From: Chitinophagaceae bacterium
GTDB taxonomy: Bacteria; Bacteroidota; Bacteroidia; Chitinophagales; Chitinophagaceae
NCBI GenBank assembly: GCA_003167015.1
Contig: PMUF01000281.1
Location: forward strand, 18,829 to 25,258
Reading direction: 5' to 3'
Length of the DNA stretch: 6,430 nucleotides
A program made the translations under genes and the position numbers. The notes under the pieces were generated by a model that was not told the DNA's origin, ran no database searches, and saw only the letters and a list, made by a program, of their open reading frames with translations. Of the stretch, positions 1 to 6,203 are shown in pieces (the stretch's first letter is position 1; every line of letters starts with the position of its first letter).

Positions 1-1706
1 GGAAGATAGACGCCGATGGCAAAACTTAACGACCGCACGCCGCACAATTCCATCACCAGCGCAAGGAAGGCGCCGACCAGCACAAAGTTCCAGTCCAGGT
101 TCCGGGACAGGATGCCTTTGATCAGGGTGGCCATCAGAGTGGCCTGCGGAGCCGTATACGTACTGCCGATCGCATGTTTGATGCCATGCGCCACCAGGTC
201 CGGGCTGGGCGTATCGAGGATCTTGATCGTGAAACCGACGGCGATGGACGAGACGATGACCCCAATAAATAGCGCCAGCTGCTGATAGCGCGGGGTCGCA
301 CCCACGAGATAGCCCGTCTTCAGGTCCTGCGAGGTGCCGCCGGCATTGCTGGCGGCGATACATACCATCCCGCCTACAACCAGGGCCATGGGCTCGTATA
401 ATTTTCCGCTCCACCCCACGGCCAGAAAGGTCAGGCAGGTACCCATCACAGTGGCAATGGTCATACCCGACACCGGGCTGTTGGAAGATCCTATAATGCC
501 TACGATCCGGCTGGCGACCGTCACAAAGAAAGCCCCGAATACCAGGATCAGCAGTCCGATGAGCAGCCGGTTGAAGAAAGAGTCGCCGGGAATGATGGTG
601 AGGCAGCCGATCAGCACCACCAGCGCAATACTTCCAAAGGCGACGACTTTGATGCTGAGATCGCGGTCGGTCCTTATTCTGCTATCCTTGCCTGCCTCCT
701 TCACCGATCCGATGCTTTCCTTGAAGGAAGCGACGATGGTAGGGATCGTCTTGATCAGCGTGATCAACCCGCCCATGGCGACCGCACCGGCGCCGATCAG
801 CCGGATATAGGCCCGGTAGATGGCAGTGGCCGGATCGGCAAAGGTCCGGGTCACAGGGTCCCATCCCCCATAACCGCCGGCTGTTCCGACATCCTTCAGA
901 AAGCCCAGCTTTACCTGCTGCTGTGCAATAGTCGCCGGGTCCATTAGTGAAGCCAGCAACGGGTGCAGGACAAACCAGCTCAGGACGCTGCCTGCAACCA
1001 GAACACCCGCTATCTTCGGTCCGATGATATAGCCTACGCCCATGTATTCCGGTGTAATATCGGCGGACAACTGTGCGGAAGGGAAAATGCGATTGAGGGA
1101 TTTGCTTTTTACCGTGTCGAATAAAGGCGTCTCCGCTATCACCCTGAACAGCTTCTGTCCCAACGCATAGACAAAGGCAATGCCCAGCCCCTGGAAAGCC
1201 GCTTTGGCAAAATCCCCGCCTTTTTCACCTGCCTTCAATACAGAGGCGCAGGCAGTGCCTTCGGGATAAGGAAGGGTCTCATGTTCCTTGACGATGAGCG
1301 ACCGGCGCAGGGGGATCATCAGCAACGTTCCCAGCATCCCGCCGAAAATGGCCAGGATGAAGATGACGGCGTAGTTGAAATAATTTCCCGCTTCGGCCGT
1401 GGACAGGAAAAGAAATCCCGGTAAGGTGAAGACGACGCCCGCGGCAATGCTTTCACTCGCGCTGCCTGTCGTTTGAATGATATTGTTCTCCAGGATAGTC
1501 GTCTTGAACAACCGGCGTCCCAGGGTGATAGCCAGCACGGCAATAGGGATCGAGGCCGAGACGGTCAATCCCGCTTTCAGGGCCAGGTATACTGTAGAGG
1601 CGCCGAACAGGATGCCGAAGATGCTGCCCATCAGCACGGCCTTGAACGTGAATTCTTTCATCTCCGTTTCTGCCGGGACAAAAGGCTGGAATTGCTTTGA
1701 AGCCAT
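1..1706 (-). CDS. OPT-family oligopeptide transporter (3' end beyond window)
   Basis: Inner-membrane transporter of the OPT family, thought to import oligopeptides (some members carry metal chelates) using the proton gradient. The minus frame is open from the ATG at 1706-1704 to the left edge, giving 568 residues; family members are usually about 600-700 residues, so a modest C-terminal part is missing. Motifs seen in order: LKAGLTVSASIP (43-54), ENNIIQT (73-79) followed by SASESIAAG (82-90), YPEGTAC (147-153), SPVSGMTI (410-417), and NAGGTSQDLKTGYLVGATP (454-472). These are the hallmark blocks of the bacterial OPT subgroup. More than ten hydrophobic segments are visible, with a polar stretch at about 185-222 and another at about 255-295. 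No clear Shine-Dalgarno precedes the start. It lies 55 bases downstream of the POT transporter on the same strand, so the two are probably co-transcribed. The substrate cannot be told from sequence. The family call is firm. Confidence 0.93.
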   Translation of the reverse strand, partial: MASKQFQPFVPAETEMKEFTFKAVLMGSIFGILFGASTVYLALKAGLTVSASIPIAVLAITLGRRLFKTTILENNIIQTTGSASESIAAGVVFTLPGFLFLSTAEAGNYFNYAVIFILAIFGGMLGTLLMIPLRRSLIVKEHETLPYPEGTACASVLKAGEKGGDFAKAAFQGLGIAFVYALGQKLFRVIAETPLFDTVKSKSLNRIFPSAQLSADITPEYMGVGYIIGPKIAGVLVAGSVLSWFVLHPLLASLMDPATIAQQQVKLGFLKDVGTAGGYGGWDPVTRTFADPATAIYRAYIRLIGAGAVAMGGLITLIKTIPTIVASFKESIGSVKEAGKDSRIRTDRDLSIKVVAFGSIALVVLIGCLTIIPGDSFFNRLLIGLLILVFGAFFVTVASRIVGIIGSSNSPVSGMTIATVMGTCLTFLAVGWSGKLYEPMALVVGGMVCIAASNAGGTSQDLKTGYLVGATPRYQQLALFIGVIVSSIAVGFTIKILDTPSPDLVAHGIKHAIGSTYTAPQATLMATLIKGILSRNLDWNFVLVGAFLALVMELCGVRSLSFAIGVYL

Positions 1707-1729
1707 GGGAGTGATTTTGGTTAATGGCG

Positions 1730-1752
1730 CCCGGCGTCCATCGACGTCCGGG
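1730..1752 (-). repeat. Intercistronic hairpin between the POT and OPT genes
   Basis: On the minus strand, CCCGG, a bulged A, CGTC, the loop GATG, then GACG and CCGGG form a 9-bp GC-rich stem with a single bulge and a 4-base loop. It fills the middle of the 55-base spacer. No T-run follows the stem on either strand, so it is not a standard intrinsic terminator. It could partly terminate, protect the 3' end of the upstream message, or set unequal expression of the two transporters. The structure is directly visible; its role is inference. Confidence 0.55.
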
Positions 1753-1761
1753 CCTGGTTAA

Positions 1762-3429
1762 TTATGCCTCGCCTGTCTTTGCACGTAATATATTATTGAG
1801 CGACCTGATCCGGCTGAAGATCAGCGCGCCGCCAATGGACGCGGCAACGAACCAGATGATGAAATAGACCCGTTTGTCGGGGAACTTATCCCAGCTGCTG
1901 GTCATCAGCCCGGCGACCTTGCTGCCCAGCGACATGGTCAGGAACCAGCCCCCCATCAATAAGGAGGTCAACCGCGCCGGCGCCAGCTTGGATACCAGTG
2001 ACAGCCCGATCGGGCTCAGAAAGATCTCTGCGGCCGTGATCATGAAATACGTTCCCCAAAGCCAGCCCGGGGATACCTTGAATTGATAGATGGACGACAC
2101 CGACAGCACGGCGAATAGCATCACGATAGAAGAAAGGCCCGAAAGGAAAAGGGCGATGCCGAATTTGCTGGCTGTGGTAGGCTCTCTTTTTCTTTTTCGC
2201 AGGTATTGGAACAGGGCCACCAGCAAGGGCGTCAGCGTGACAATGAAAAGCGGGCCGATGGACTCGAAAAGTTCGGTGTTGACCAGCTTGACATCCTGGC
2301 CCGGCGCCGGCCATTCCGACCTGGGAATATTGTTGAAATAAGGATCAGGACCAAGGGTAGTGCGCAGATTGCCGCTGTCATCCTTGACGGGGACCAGATA
2401 ATCATTCACCATGATAACCTTACGTGGCGTGGTATTCACTTTCTGCAGCTGCCCCATGAAATCGGCCACTTTCTCAACGGCCCGCGTGGAAACCGTCCGG
2501 TCCGTATGTTGTTCGGCCCACAAGGTGTAGGCCGTAAAGTTTTGATAGTAAATAGCCCAGAAAATGACCGAGATCATGAAGATGAACAGCAAAGCGCCGA
2601 TACCCTTCTTGTCTTCCCCCCGGGCTTTTACCCAGATCGACAGGAAAAAGGCGATCACGGGGATGCAGGCGAAGACAAAAGCGTCACTGGACGGGCTGCC
2701 CATGAAGGTCGTGTGGAAGACCTTTCCAGGCAGATAAAAACCTATGACGGCAGCCACAATTCCCGGCAGGAAGACATACAGCAGAATATGGGACAGGTCC
2801 ATATCTTCCTTTTGCGGCTCACGGCGTATATTACCGACCCTGACATGCTTTAAATTGAACCCGAAATTGATCAGGCCGATGATCATCCCGATTCCTGCCG
2901 CACCGAAAGCATAACCCCAGCCATATTTATTGCGCAGGTAAGCGGCTACAAAATTGCAAACAAGCGCTCCGATGTTAATGCCCATATAAAAGATATTGTA
3001 AGCATTATCTTTCAAAGGCTTCAGATCTTCGCGATTATATATGTTGCCCAGCAGGGTACTGATATTGGGTTTGAAAAAGCCATTTCCGCAGATGATCAGT
3101 CCCAGGGAGACAAACATCGCCGTATCTCCTGGCAGGATCAGTCCCAGATAACCTGCCGCCAGCAGGCTGCCACCGATAAAAATCGATTTAATATAGCCTA
3201 AGTACCGGTCGGCGATCATCCCGCCGATAAAAAGCGGCAGCCAGATCAGTGCGATAAAGCTGCCTGTAACATCCGCGGCCCTCTCCGGGGTGAACTGCTT
3301 GCCGTCCTTCAGATATAGCAGCAGGATACCGGCTAATAAATAATACGCAAAACGCTCCCACATTTCCGTCATAAAAAGGACATACAGGCCTCGGGGATGC
3401 TTGGCCTTGGGAGCAGTGGCTAGACTCAT
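1762..3429 (-). CDS. POT/PTR-family proton-dependent oligopeptide transporter
   Basis: Major facilitator superfamily transporter of the POT (PTR2) family, importing di- and tripeptides with protons across the inner membrane. Starting from the ATG at 3429 the protein has 555 residues. Visible motifs: ExxERFAYY (about 22-30), the POT proton and substrate motif in TM1; GGMIADRYLG (69-78), the MFS motif A; GNGFFKPNISTLLGN (115-129); FYMGINIGAL (147-156), the PTR2 signature; and EIFLSPIGLSLVSKLAP (468-484) in the C-terminal half. About 12-14 membrane segments are apparent. A polar stretch of roughly 80 residues (about 305-385) sits between TM7 (IFWAIYYQNF) and TM8 (IGPLFIVTLTPLL); it is longer than in compact bacterial homologues and is predicted periplasmic. 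The frame extends three codons upstream to a TTG at 3438, an alternative start. The C-terminus ends in TAA at 1764-1762, upstream of the OPT gene on the same strand. The exact substrate is unknown. Confidence 0.94.
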   Translation of the reverse strand: MSLATAPKAKHPRGLYVLFMTEMWERFAYYLLAGILLLYLKDGKQFTPERAADVTGSFIALIWLPLFIGGMIADRYLGYIKSIFIGGSLLAAGYLGLILPGDTAMFVSLGLIICGNGFFKPNISTLLGNIYNREDLKPLKDNAYNIFYMGINIGALVCNFVAAYLRNKYGWGYAFGAAGIGMIIGLINFGFNLKHVRVGNIRREPQKEDMDLSHILLYVFLPGIVAAVIGFYLPGKVFHTTFMGSPSSDAFVFACIPVIAFFLSIWVKARGEDKKGIGALLFIFMISVIFWAIYYQNFTAYTLWAEQHTDRTVSTRAVEKVADFMGQLQKVNTTPRKVIMVNDYLVPVKDDSGNLRTTLGPDPYFNNIPRSEWPAPGQDVKLVNTELFESIGPLFIVTLTPLLVALFQYLRKRKREPTTASKFGIALFLSGLSSIVMLFAVLSVSSIYQFKVSPGWLWGTYFMITAAEIFLSPIGLSLVSKLAPARLTSLLMGGWFLTMSLGSKVAGLMTSSWDKFPDKRVYFIIWFVAASIGGALIFSRIRSLNNILRAKTGEA

Positions 3430-3445
3430 GCGTTTCAAAAATTAG

Positions 3446-3450
3446 CACCT
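3446..3450 (-). promoter_or_regulatory. Shine-Dalgarno-like AGGTG bearing on the POT start
   Basis: The minus strand reads AGGTG here. It is 7 bases from the in-frame TTG at 3438 but 16 bases from the ATG at 3429. The spacing favours TTG, while codon preference and the usual weakness of Shine-Dalgarno signals in Bacteroidota favour ATG. I used the ATG, and the TTG form would add only three residues (M-K-R). Confidence 0.3.
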
Positions 3451-3520
3451 AAAATACAGATTTCTCATTACAACGGCACCCGGATAATAGCCGCTTCCAA
3501 ATTCTTTTTCAGAATGTGCG

Positions 3521-3540
3521 CCTGAAATTCGAATTTCGGG
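3521..3540. repeat. Palindrome in the divergent promoter region
   Basis: GAAATTC followed directly by GAATTTC (3524-3537) is a perfect 14-bp palindrome. The flanking CCT and GGG extend it to 20 bases with one T/G mismatch. Perfect twofold symmetry with no spacer suggests a binding site for a dimeric repressor or activator more than an RNA hairpin. It is about 55 bases before the purD start and about 90 bases before the transporter start, so it could act on either gene. The regulator is unknown. Confidence 0.45.
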
Positions 3541-3560
3541 TCCTGATTAGCTCCAACATA

Positions 3561-3576
3561 GGACCCCTGGTCCGCT
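3561..3576. repeat. GGACC-N3-GGTCC palindromic element upstream of purD
   Basis: GGACC (3561-3565), CCT, GGTCC (3569-3573), then GCT. A near-identical element lies upstream of mreB at 6106-6123, differing by one C in the spacer and in the left flank. Here it ends 16-19 bases before the purD ATG, so it would lie in the purD 5' untranslated region or at its transcription start. The left arm is also complementary to GGGTCC at 3538-3543, so two mutually exclusive foldings exist. Confidence 0.5.
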
Positions 3577-3592
3577 TATTTGACATCTATAT

Positions 3593-4873
3593 ATGAAAAT
3601 TTTACTCTTAGGCTCTGGTGGAAGAGAGCATGCCCTGGCATGGAAACTGGCTCAAAGCCCCCTTTGTTCGACCTTGTTCATAGCCCCCGGCAATGCCGGC
3701 ACCTCCGGGTGCGGCGTCAATGTCAACCTTTCTCCGCTGGATTTCGAAGCCGTCGGAAAATTTTGTGTCGCGGAAAGCATCGGGATGGTGGTCGTGGGAC
3801 CGGAAGAACCTCTCGTCAGGGGCATTGTCGATTTTTTCGCTGCAGACCGCGCCCTGCGGAATATCCCCGTCATCGGTCCATCCGCCTCGGGGGCCAGACT
3901 GGAAGGCAGCAAAGCCTTTTCCAAGCAATTCATGGACCGCCACCATATCCCTACCGCCGGTTATCGCGAATTCAATAGCAGCAACTATGCGGAAGGGATC
4001 GGTTACCTACAGCAGCATTCACTGCCCATCGTGCTGAAGGCCGACGGCCTGGCAGCCGGTAAAGGAGTAATGATCTGCCAAAACCATGTGGAGGCGGTAG
4101 CCGAATTCGAATTGATGCTGCAGGGACATAAATTCGGCGAGGCCGGCAATACAGTAGTCGTGGAAGAGTTCCTTACGGGTATCGAGCTGTCTGTATTCGT
4201 GCTGACGGACGGACGGCATTTCCTCACCCTGCCCCCGGCGAAAGACTACAAACGGGTGGGCGAAGGCGATAAAGGACCGAATACCGGGGGTATGGGCGCC
4301 GTCAGCCCTGTACCCTTCGCCGATGCCGTCTTTATGGACAAGATCACCCAACGGATCATTATCCCTACTATCAACGGACTTTTGGCAGAGAAGATCGATT
4401 ATAAGGGATTCGTTTTTATCGGAGTGATAAAAGTAGGGGAAGACCCCTATGTGATAGAATACAACTGCCGGCTGGGCGATCCGGAGACCGAAGTAGTCAT
4501 GCCACGCCTGAAAAATGACCTGGTAGAGTTGTTTACGGCCGTCACAGAGCAGCGATTGAACGAATGGGAGATAGAAACTGATCATCGCACGGCCTGTACT
4601 ATTGTGGCCGTCAGTGGCGGTTATCCCGGCAGCTACGAAAAAGGCCTGCCCATTACCGGCCTCGATCAGCCGCTGACCGGTGACACCCTCATCTTTCATG
4701 CCGGCACCCGCGCGGAAAAGGACGCCATCCTCACGAACGGTGGCCGCGTGCTCTGCGTCACCTCCTTTGCAGAGACAGTGTATGAAGCGGTCGACAAATC
4801 CAGGGATGTCCTCGACAAGATCGATTATGACGGTATCTATTACCGGCGGGATATCGGCTACGAGTTTCTATAA
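3593..4873 (+). CDS. purD: Phosphoribosylamine-glycine ligase (GAR synthetase)
   Basis: Cytoplasmic enzyme of de novo purine synthesis: joins 5-phosphoribosylamine and glycine using ATP to give glycinamide ribonucleotide. The 426 residues match the normal full length. N-terminal domain: GSGGREHALAWKL (8-20) and GPEEPLVRGIVD (69-80). ATP-grasp domain: GPSASGARLEGSK (95-107), LKADGLAAGKGV (148-159), EEF (191-193), AKDYKRVGEGDKGPNTGGMG (216-235), and the metal-binding NCRLGDPET (291-299). C-terminal domain: VAVSGGYPGSYEKG (338-351) and NGGRVLCVTSF (382-392). AKDY and RLGD replace AQDH and RFGD of the E. coli type, a conservative variation I regard as normal for Bacteroidota. All catalytic blocks look intact. 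The start is fixed by an in-frame TGA four codons upstream; no Shine-Dalgarno is present. It is the first gene of a probable two-gene unit with the tryptophan dioxygenase and is divergent from the peptide transporters. Confidence 0.97.
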   Translation: MKILLLGSGGREHALAWKLAQSPLCSTLFIAPGNAGTSGCGVNVNLSPLDFEAVGKFCVAESIGMVVVGPEEPLVRGIVDFFAADRALRNIPVIGPSASGARLEGSKAFSKQFMDRHHIPTAGYREFNSSNYAEGIGYLQQHSLPIVLKADGLAAGKGVMICQNHVEAVAEFELMLQGHKFGEAGNTVVVEEFLTGIELSVFVLTDGRHFLTLPPAKDYKRVGEGDKGPNTGGMGAVSPVPFADAVFMDKITQRIIIPTINGLLAEKIDYKGFVFIGVIKVGEDPYVIEYNCRLGDPETEVVMPRLKNDLVELFTAVTEQRLNEWEIETDHRTACTIVAVSGGYPGSYEKGLPITGLDQPLTGDTLIFHAGTRAEKDAILTNGGRVLCVTSFAETVYEAVDKSRDVLDKIDYDGIYYRRDIGYEFL

Positions 4874-4882
4874 ACACACATT

Positions 4883-5914
4883 ATGCATTACAGCGACTAT
4901 CTCGAACTGGACAAGATCCTGGGGGCCCAACACCCCGAAAGCGACAAGCAGGGGCAACCGGCCCATGATGAAATGCTGTTTATCGTCATTCACCAGGCTT
5001 ACGAACTCTGGTTTCACCAACTGTTGTTCGAGACCGAATCCGTCATCGATATCCTGGGACAACCTGCCCTCAATGACAATTCACCCGAACTGCAGACCAT
5101 CGTCCACCGGTTATCCCGTTGCGCCACTATTCTGAAAGTGCTGGTACACCAGATCGATATCATGGAGACCATGACACCGATGGATTTCCTGGACTTCCGC
5201 GATAAGCTGCGCCCGGCATCAGGGTTTCAGAGCTGGCAGTTCAAGCTGCTGGAAGCCAGGTTGGGCCTGAAATACGAGCACCGGTTCGGAAAACAGTATT
5301 ATTTGTCACAGCTTCGCCAGCCCGAGATCGACCGGATAAAAGCAGGAGAGAGCCAGCCCTCCCTCCTTCAATTGCTGAACGGCTGGTTGGAGCGGATGCC
5401 TTTCTTCGATGCAACGACCTCCCGCAGCTTCTGGTCGGATTACCGGCTCCGCTACCAGCAGAGCCTGACCGACGTGGAGAAGGGCAACCTGGAATATTTT
5501 GATACCGTCTTTCAACTATCCGACGTAACAGACGTCCCGGCAGGCAGTTCAGCCCATTCTCCCGGTGCCGGCGACCGCTCCCTCTCTCCCGCCGCTTGCC
5601 GCGCCGCGCTCTTTATCATGCTCTATCGGGGATATCCCTTACTGCAGTTACCCTTCCAGGTACTGCATCAACTACTGGAGATAGACGAACAGCTCAGTAC
5701 CTGGCGCTATCGCCATATGAGTATGGTCCACCGGATGATCGGCACGCGCATCGGCACGGGAGGTAGTACCGGCAAGGATTATCTGGGATCTGCTCTCGAA
5801 CGTCATCACCTTTTCCGGGAGATCGCCGCACTGACCAGCTTTCTCATCGAAAGGAAAAGGCTGCCGCAACTCGACCCGGAGATGGAAAGACGACTGGGCT
5901 TTGTCGCAGGATGA
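4883..5914 (+). CDS. kynA: Tryptophan 2,3-dioxygenase family protein
   Basis: Haem enzyme, normally a cytoplasmic tetramer, that inserts O2 into L-tryptophan to give N-formyl-L-kynurenine, the first step of the kynurenine route to tryptophan breakdown or NAD. Visible: PAHDEMLFIVIHQAYELW (26-43) with H37 as the expected distal histidine; ETMTPMDFLDFRDKL (95-109) with R106 as the expected carboxylate-binding arginine; PASGFQSWQFKLLE (111-124); WRYRHMSMVHRMIG (274-287) with H278 as the expected haem-ligating histidine; and GTGGS (291-295) with T292. So the active-site set appears complete. It has 343 residues, longer than compact bacterial enzymes of about 300; a Ser/Gly/Ala/Pro-rich segment at about 213-235 accounts for part of the excess. 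The start lies 9 bases after purD; purD's own TAA is in frame just upstream, so the start cannot be earlier than 4874. Residue roles come from known family members. Some Bacteroidota homologues are annotated only as family proteins, so the substrate is likely but unproven. Confidence 0.93.
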   Translation: MHYSDYLELDKILGAQHPESDKQGQPAHDEMLFIVIHQAYELWFHQLLFETESVIDILGQPALNDNSPELQTIVHRLSRCATILKVLVHQIDIMETMTPMDFLDFRDKLRPASGFQSWQFKLLEARLGLKYEHRFGKQYYLSQLRQPEIDRIKAGESQPSLLQLLNGWLERMPFFDATTSRSFWSDYRLRYQQSLTDVEKGNLEYFDTVFQLSDVTDVPAGSSAHSPGAGDRSLSPAACRAALFIMLYRGYPLLQLPFQVLHQLLEIDEQLSTWRYRHMSMVHRMIGTRIGTGGSTGKDYLGSALERHHLFREIAALTSFLIERKRLPQLDPEMERRLGFVAG

Positions 5915-5916
5915 AG

Positions 5917-5940
5917 AAAAAACCATTCCTTCGTTTTTTT
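5917..5940 (+). terminator. Weak terminator-like hairpin after the dioxygenase gene
   Basis: AAAAAAC (5917-5923) and GTTTTTT (5933-5939) are complementary around a 9-base loop, and the right arm forms a run of seven T. It begins two bases after the stop codon. The stem has only one G-C pair, so termination efficiency is doubtful; position and T-run are the main support. Confidence 0.35.
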
Positions 5941-5986
5941 ATTGCCCTCCCGGGATACGATGGAGAACGTTTTGTCGTTTTGATGT

Positions 5987-5999
5987 CAGGCTTTGCCTG
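5987..5999. repeat. Short inverted repeat CAGGC-TTT-GCCTG
   Basis: A 5-bp GC-rich stem with a 3-base loop, followed by purines and nine A rather than T. It does not fit an intrinsic terminator on the plus strand; on the minus strand the T-run precedes the stem instead of following it. No role can be assigned. Confidence 0.3.
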
Positions 6000-6064
6000 G
6001 AGGAAAAAAAAATTTGGTAGATAAAGGTCTGTGGAAAATAATCCGGTAAATCAAGGGTTTCACC

Positions 6065-6095
6065 TTGTTAATTCAAATTATTTCCTTCAATTTTG
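6065..6095 (+). promoter_or_regulatory. Candidate Bacteroidota-type promoter for mreB
   Basis: TTG (6065-6067) and CAATTTTG (6088-6095) are separated by 20 bases. This resembles the Bacteroidota primary sigma factor pattern, TTTG or TTG near -33 and TAnnTTTG near -7, with one mismatch (C for T) in the second box. Transcription would start around 6099-6104, directly before the palindrome at 6106. The upstream TTG lies in the right arm of the CAAGG/CCTTG inverted repeat. Consensus from established knowledge; the assignment is inference. Confidence 0.4.
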
Positions 6096-6105
6096 CTGAC
6101 ACTAA

Positions 6106-6123
6106 AGCGGACCCTGGTCCGCT
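6106..6123. repeat. AGCGGACC-CT-GGTCCGCT palindrome upstream of mreB
   Basis: Perfect 8-bp arms with a 2-base centre, sitting right after the predicted mreB transcription start. It shares the core GGACC and CTGGTCCGCT with the element before purD at 3561-3576. The very short spacer fits a protein operator better than an RNA hairpin, although a hairpin with a 4-base loop is possible. GGCC-GAA-GGCC follows at once (6124-6134). Confidence 0.5.
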
Positions 6124-6145
6124 GGCCGAAGGCCCATCATTAGCC

Positions 6146-6194
6146 GTGCATCGGGGATGGGTTAAATTTTCGGAGAAAACCATACCCGATGCAC
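6146..6194 (+). ncRNA. Long hairpin in the mreB leader
   Basis: GTGCATCGGG (6146-6155) and CCCGATGCAC (6185-6194) form a perfect 10-bp stem. Inside it, after a G/A mismatch, ATGG (6157-6160) pairs with CCAT (6180-6183); then, after a 6-base bulge, TTTTC (6167-6171) pairs with GAAAA (6175-6179) around a GGA loop. The result is a 49-base extended hairpin. No T-run follows on either strand, so it is unlikely to be a simple terminator. It lies 60 bases before the mreB start and may be part of a structured 5' leader or a separate small RNA. It matches no RNA family that I recognise. Confidence 0.45.
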
Positions 6195-6203
6195 AATGTA
6201 AAA

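Larger units (their letters stand above)
3430..3592. promoter_or_regulatory. Divergent promoter region between POT transporter and purD
   Basis: This 163-base gene-free interval must hold the promoters for the leftward peptide-transport genes and the rightward purD unit. I see no perfect match to the Bacteroidota promoter consensus (TTTG and TAnnTTTG) on either strand; on the minus strand TATTTTAG, just before the AGGTG, is a one-mismatch candidate without a well-spaced upstream box. The region is rich in inverted repeats: ATTCT-N5-AGAAT (3501-3515), a 14-bp perfect palindrome (3524-3537), GGGTCC-N17-GGACCC (3538-3566), and GGACC-N3-GGTCC (3561-3573). An in-frame TGA at 3581-3583 fixes the purD start downstream of all of these. 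Confidence 0.6.

Noticed and set aside
334..810. 158-residue plus-strand open frame
   Set aside because: It is the complement of the OPT gene, and its Met/Ile/Thr/Pro-rich composition reflects membrane-helix codons read on the other strand.
2206..2853. 215-residue plus-strand open frame
   Set aside because: It lies wholly opposite the POT gene, whose motifs are unmistakable; its translation shows no family pattern and has the polar, His/Asp/Arg-rich look of an antisense frame.
4019..4699. 226-residue minus-strand open frame
   Set aside because: It is antisense to the well-conserved ATP-grasp region of purD and has no recognisable motif.
4871..4873. Possible purD-dioxygenase gene fusion broken by sequencing error
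   Set aside because: Both proteins have complete normal ends, and the dioxygenase starts with its own ATG at the conserved N-terminus, so the shared frame is probably coincidental.
5960..6024. Two tiny plus-strand frames (7 and 13 codons) overlapping as TGATG after the dioxygenase gene
   Set aside because: MENVLSF and a basic 13-residue peptide with one Trp could be imagined as a leader peptide, but neither has a ribosome-binding signal, no following attenuator structure is evident, and frames this short arise by chance.
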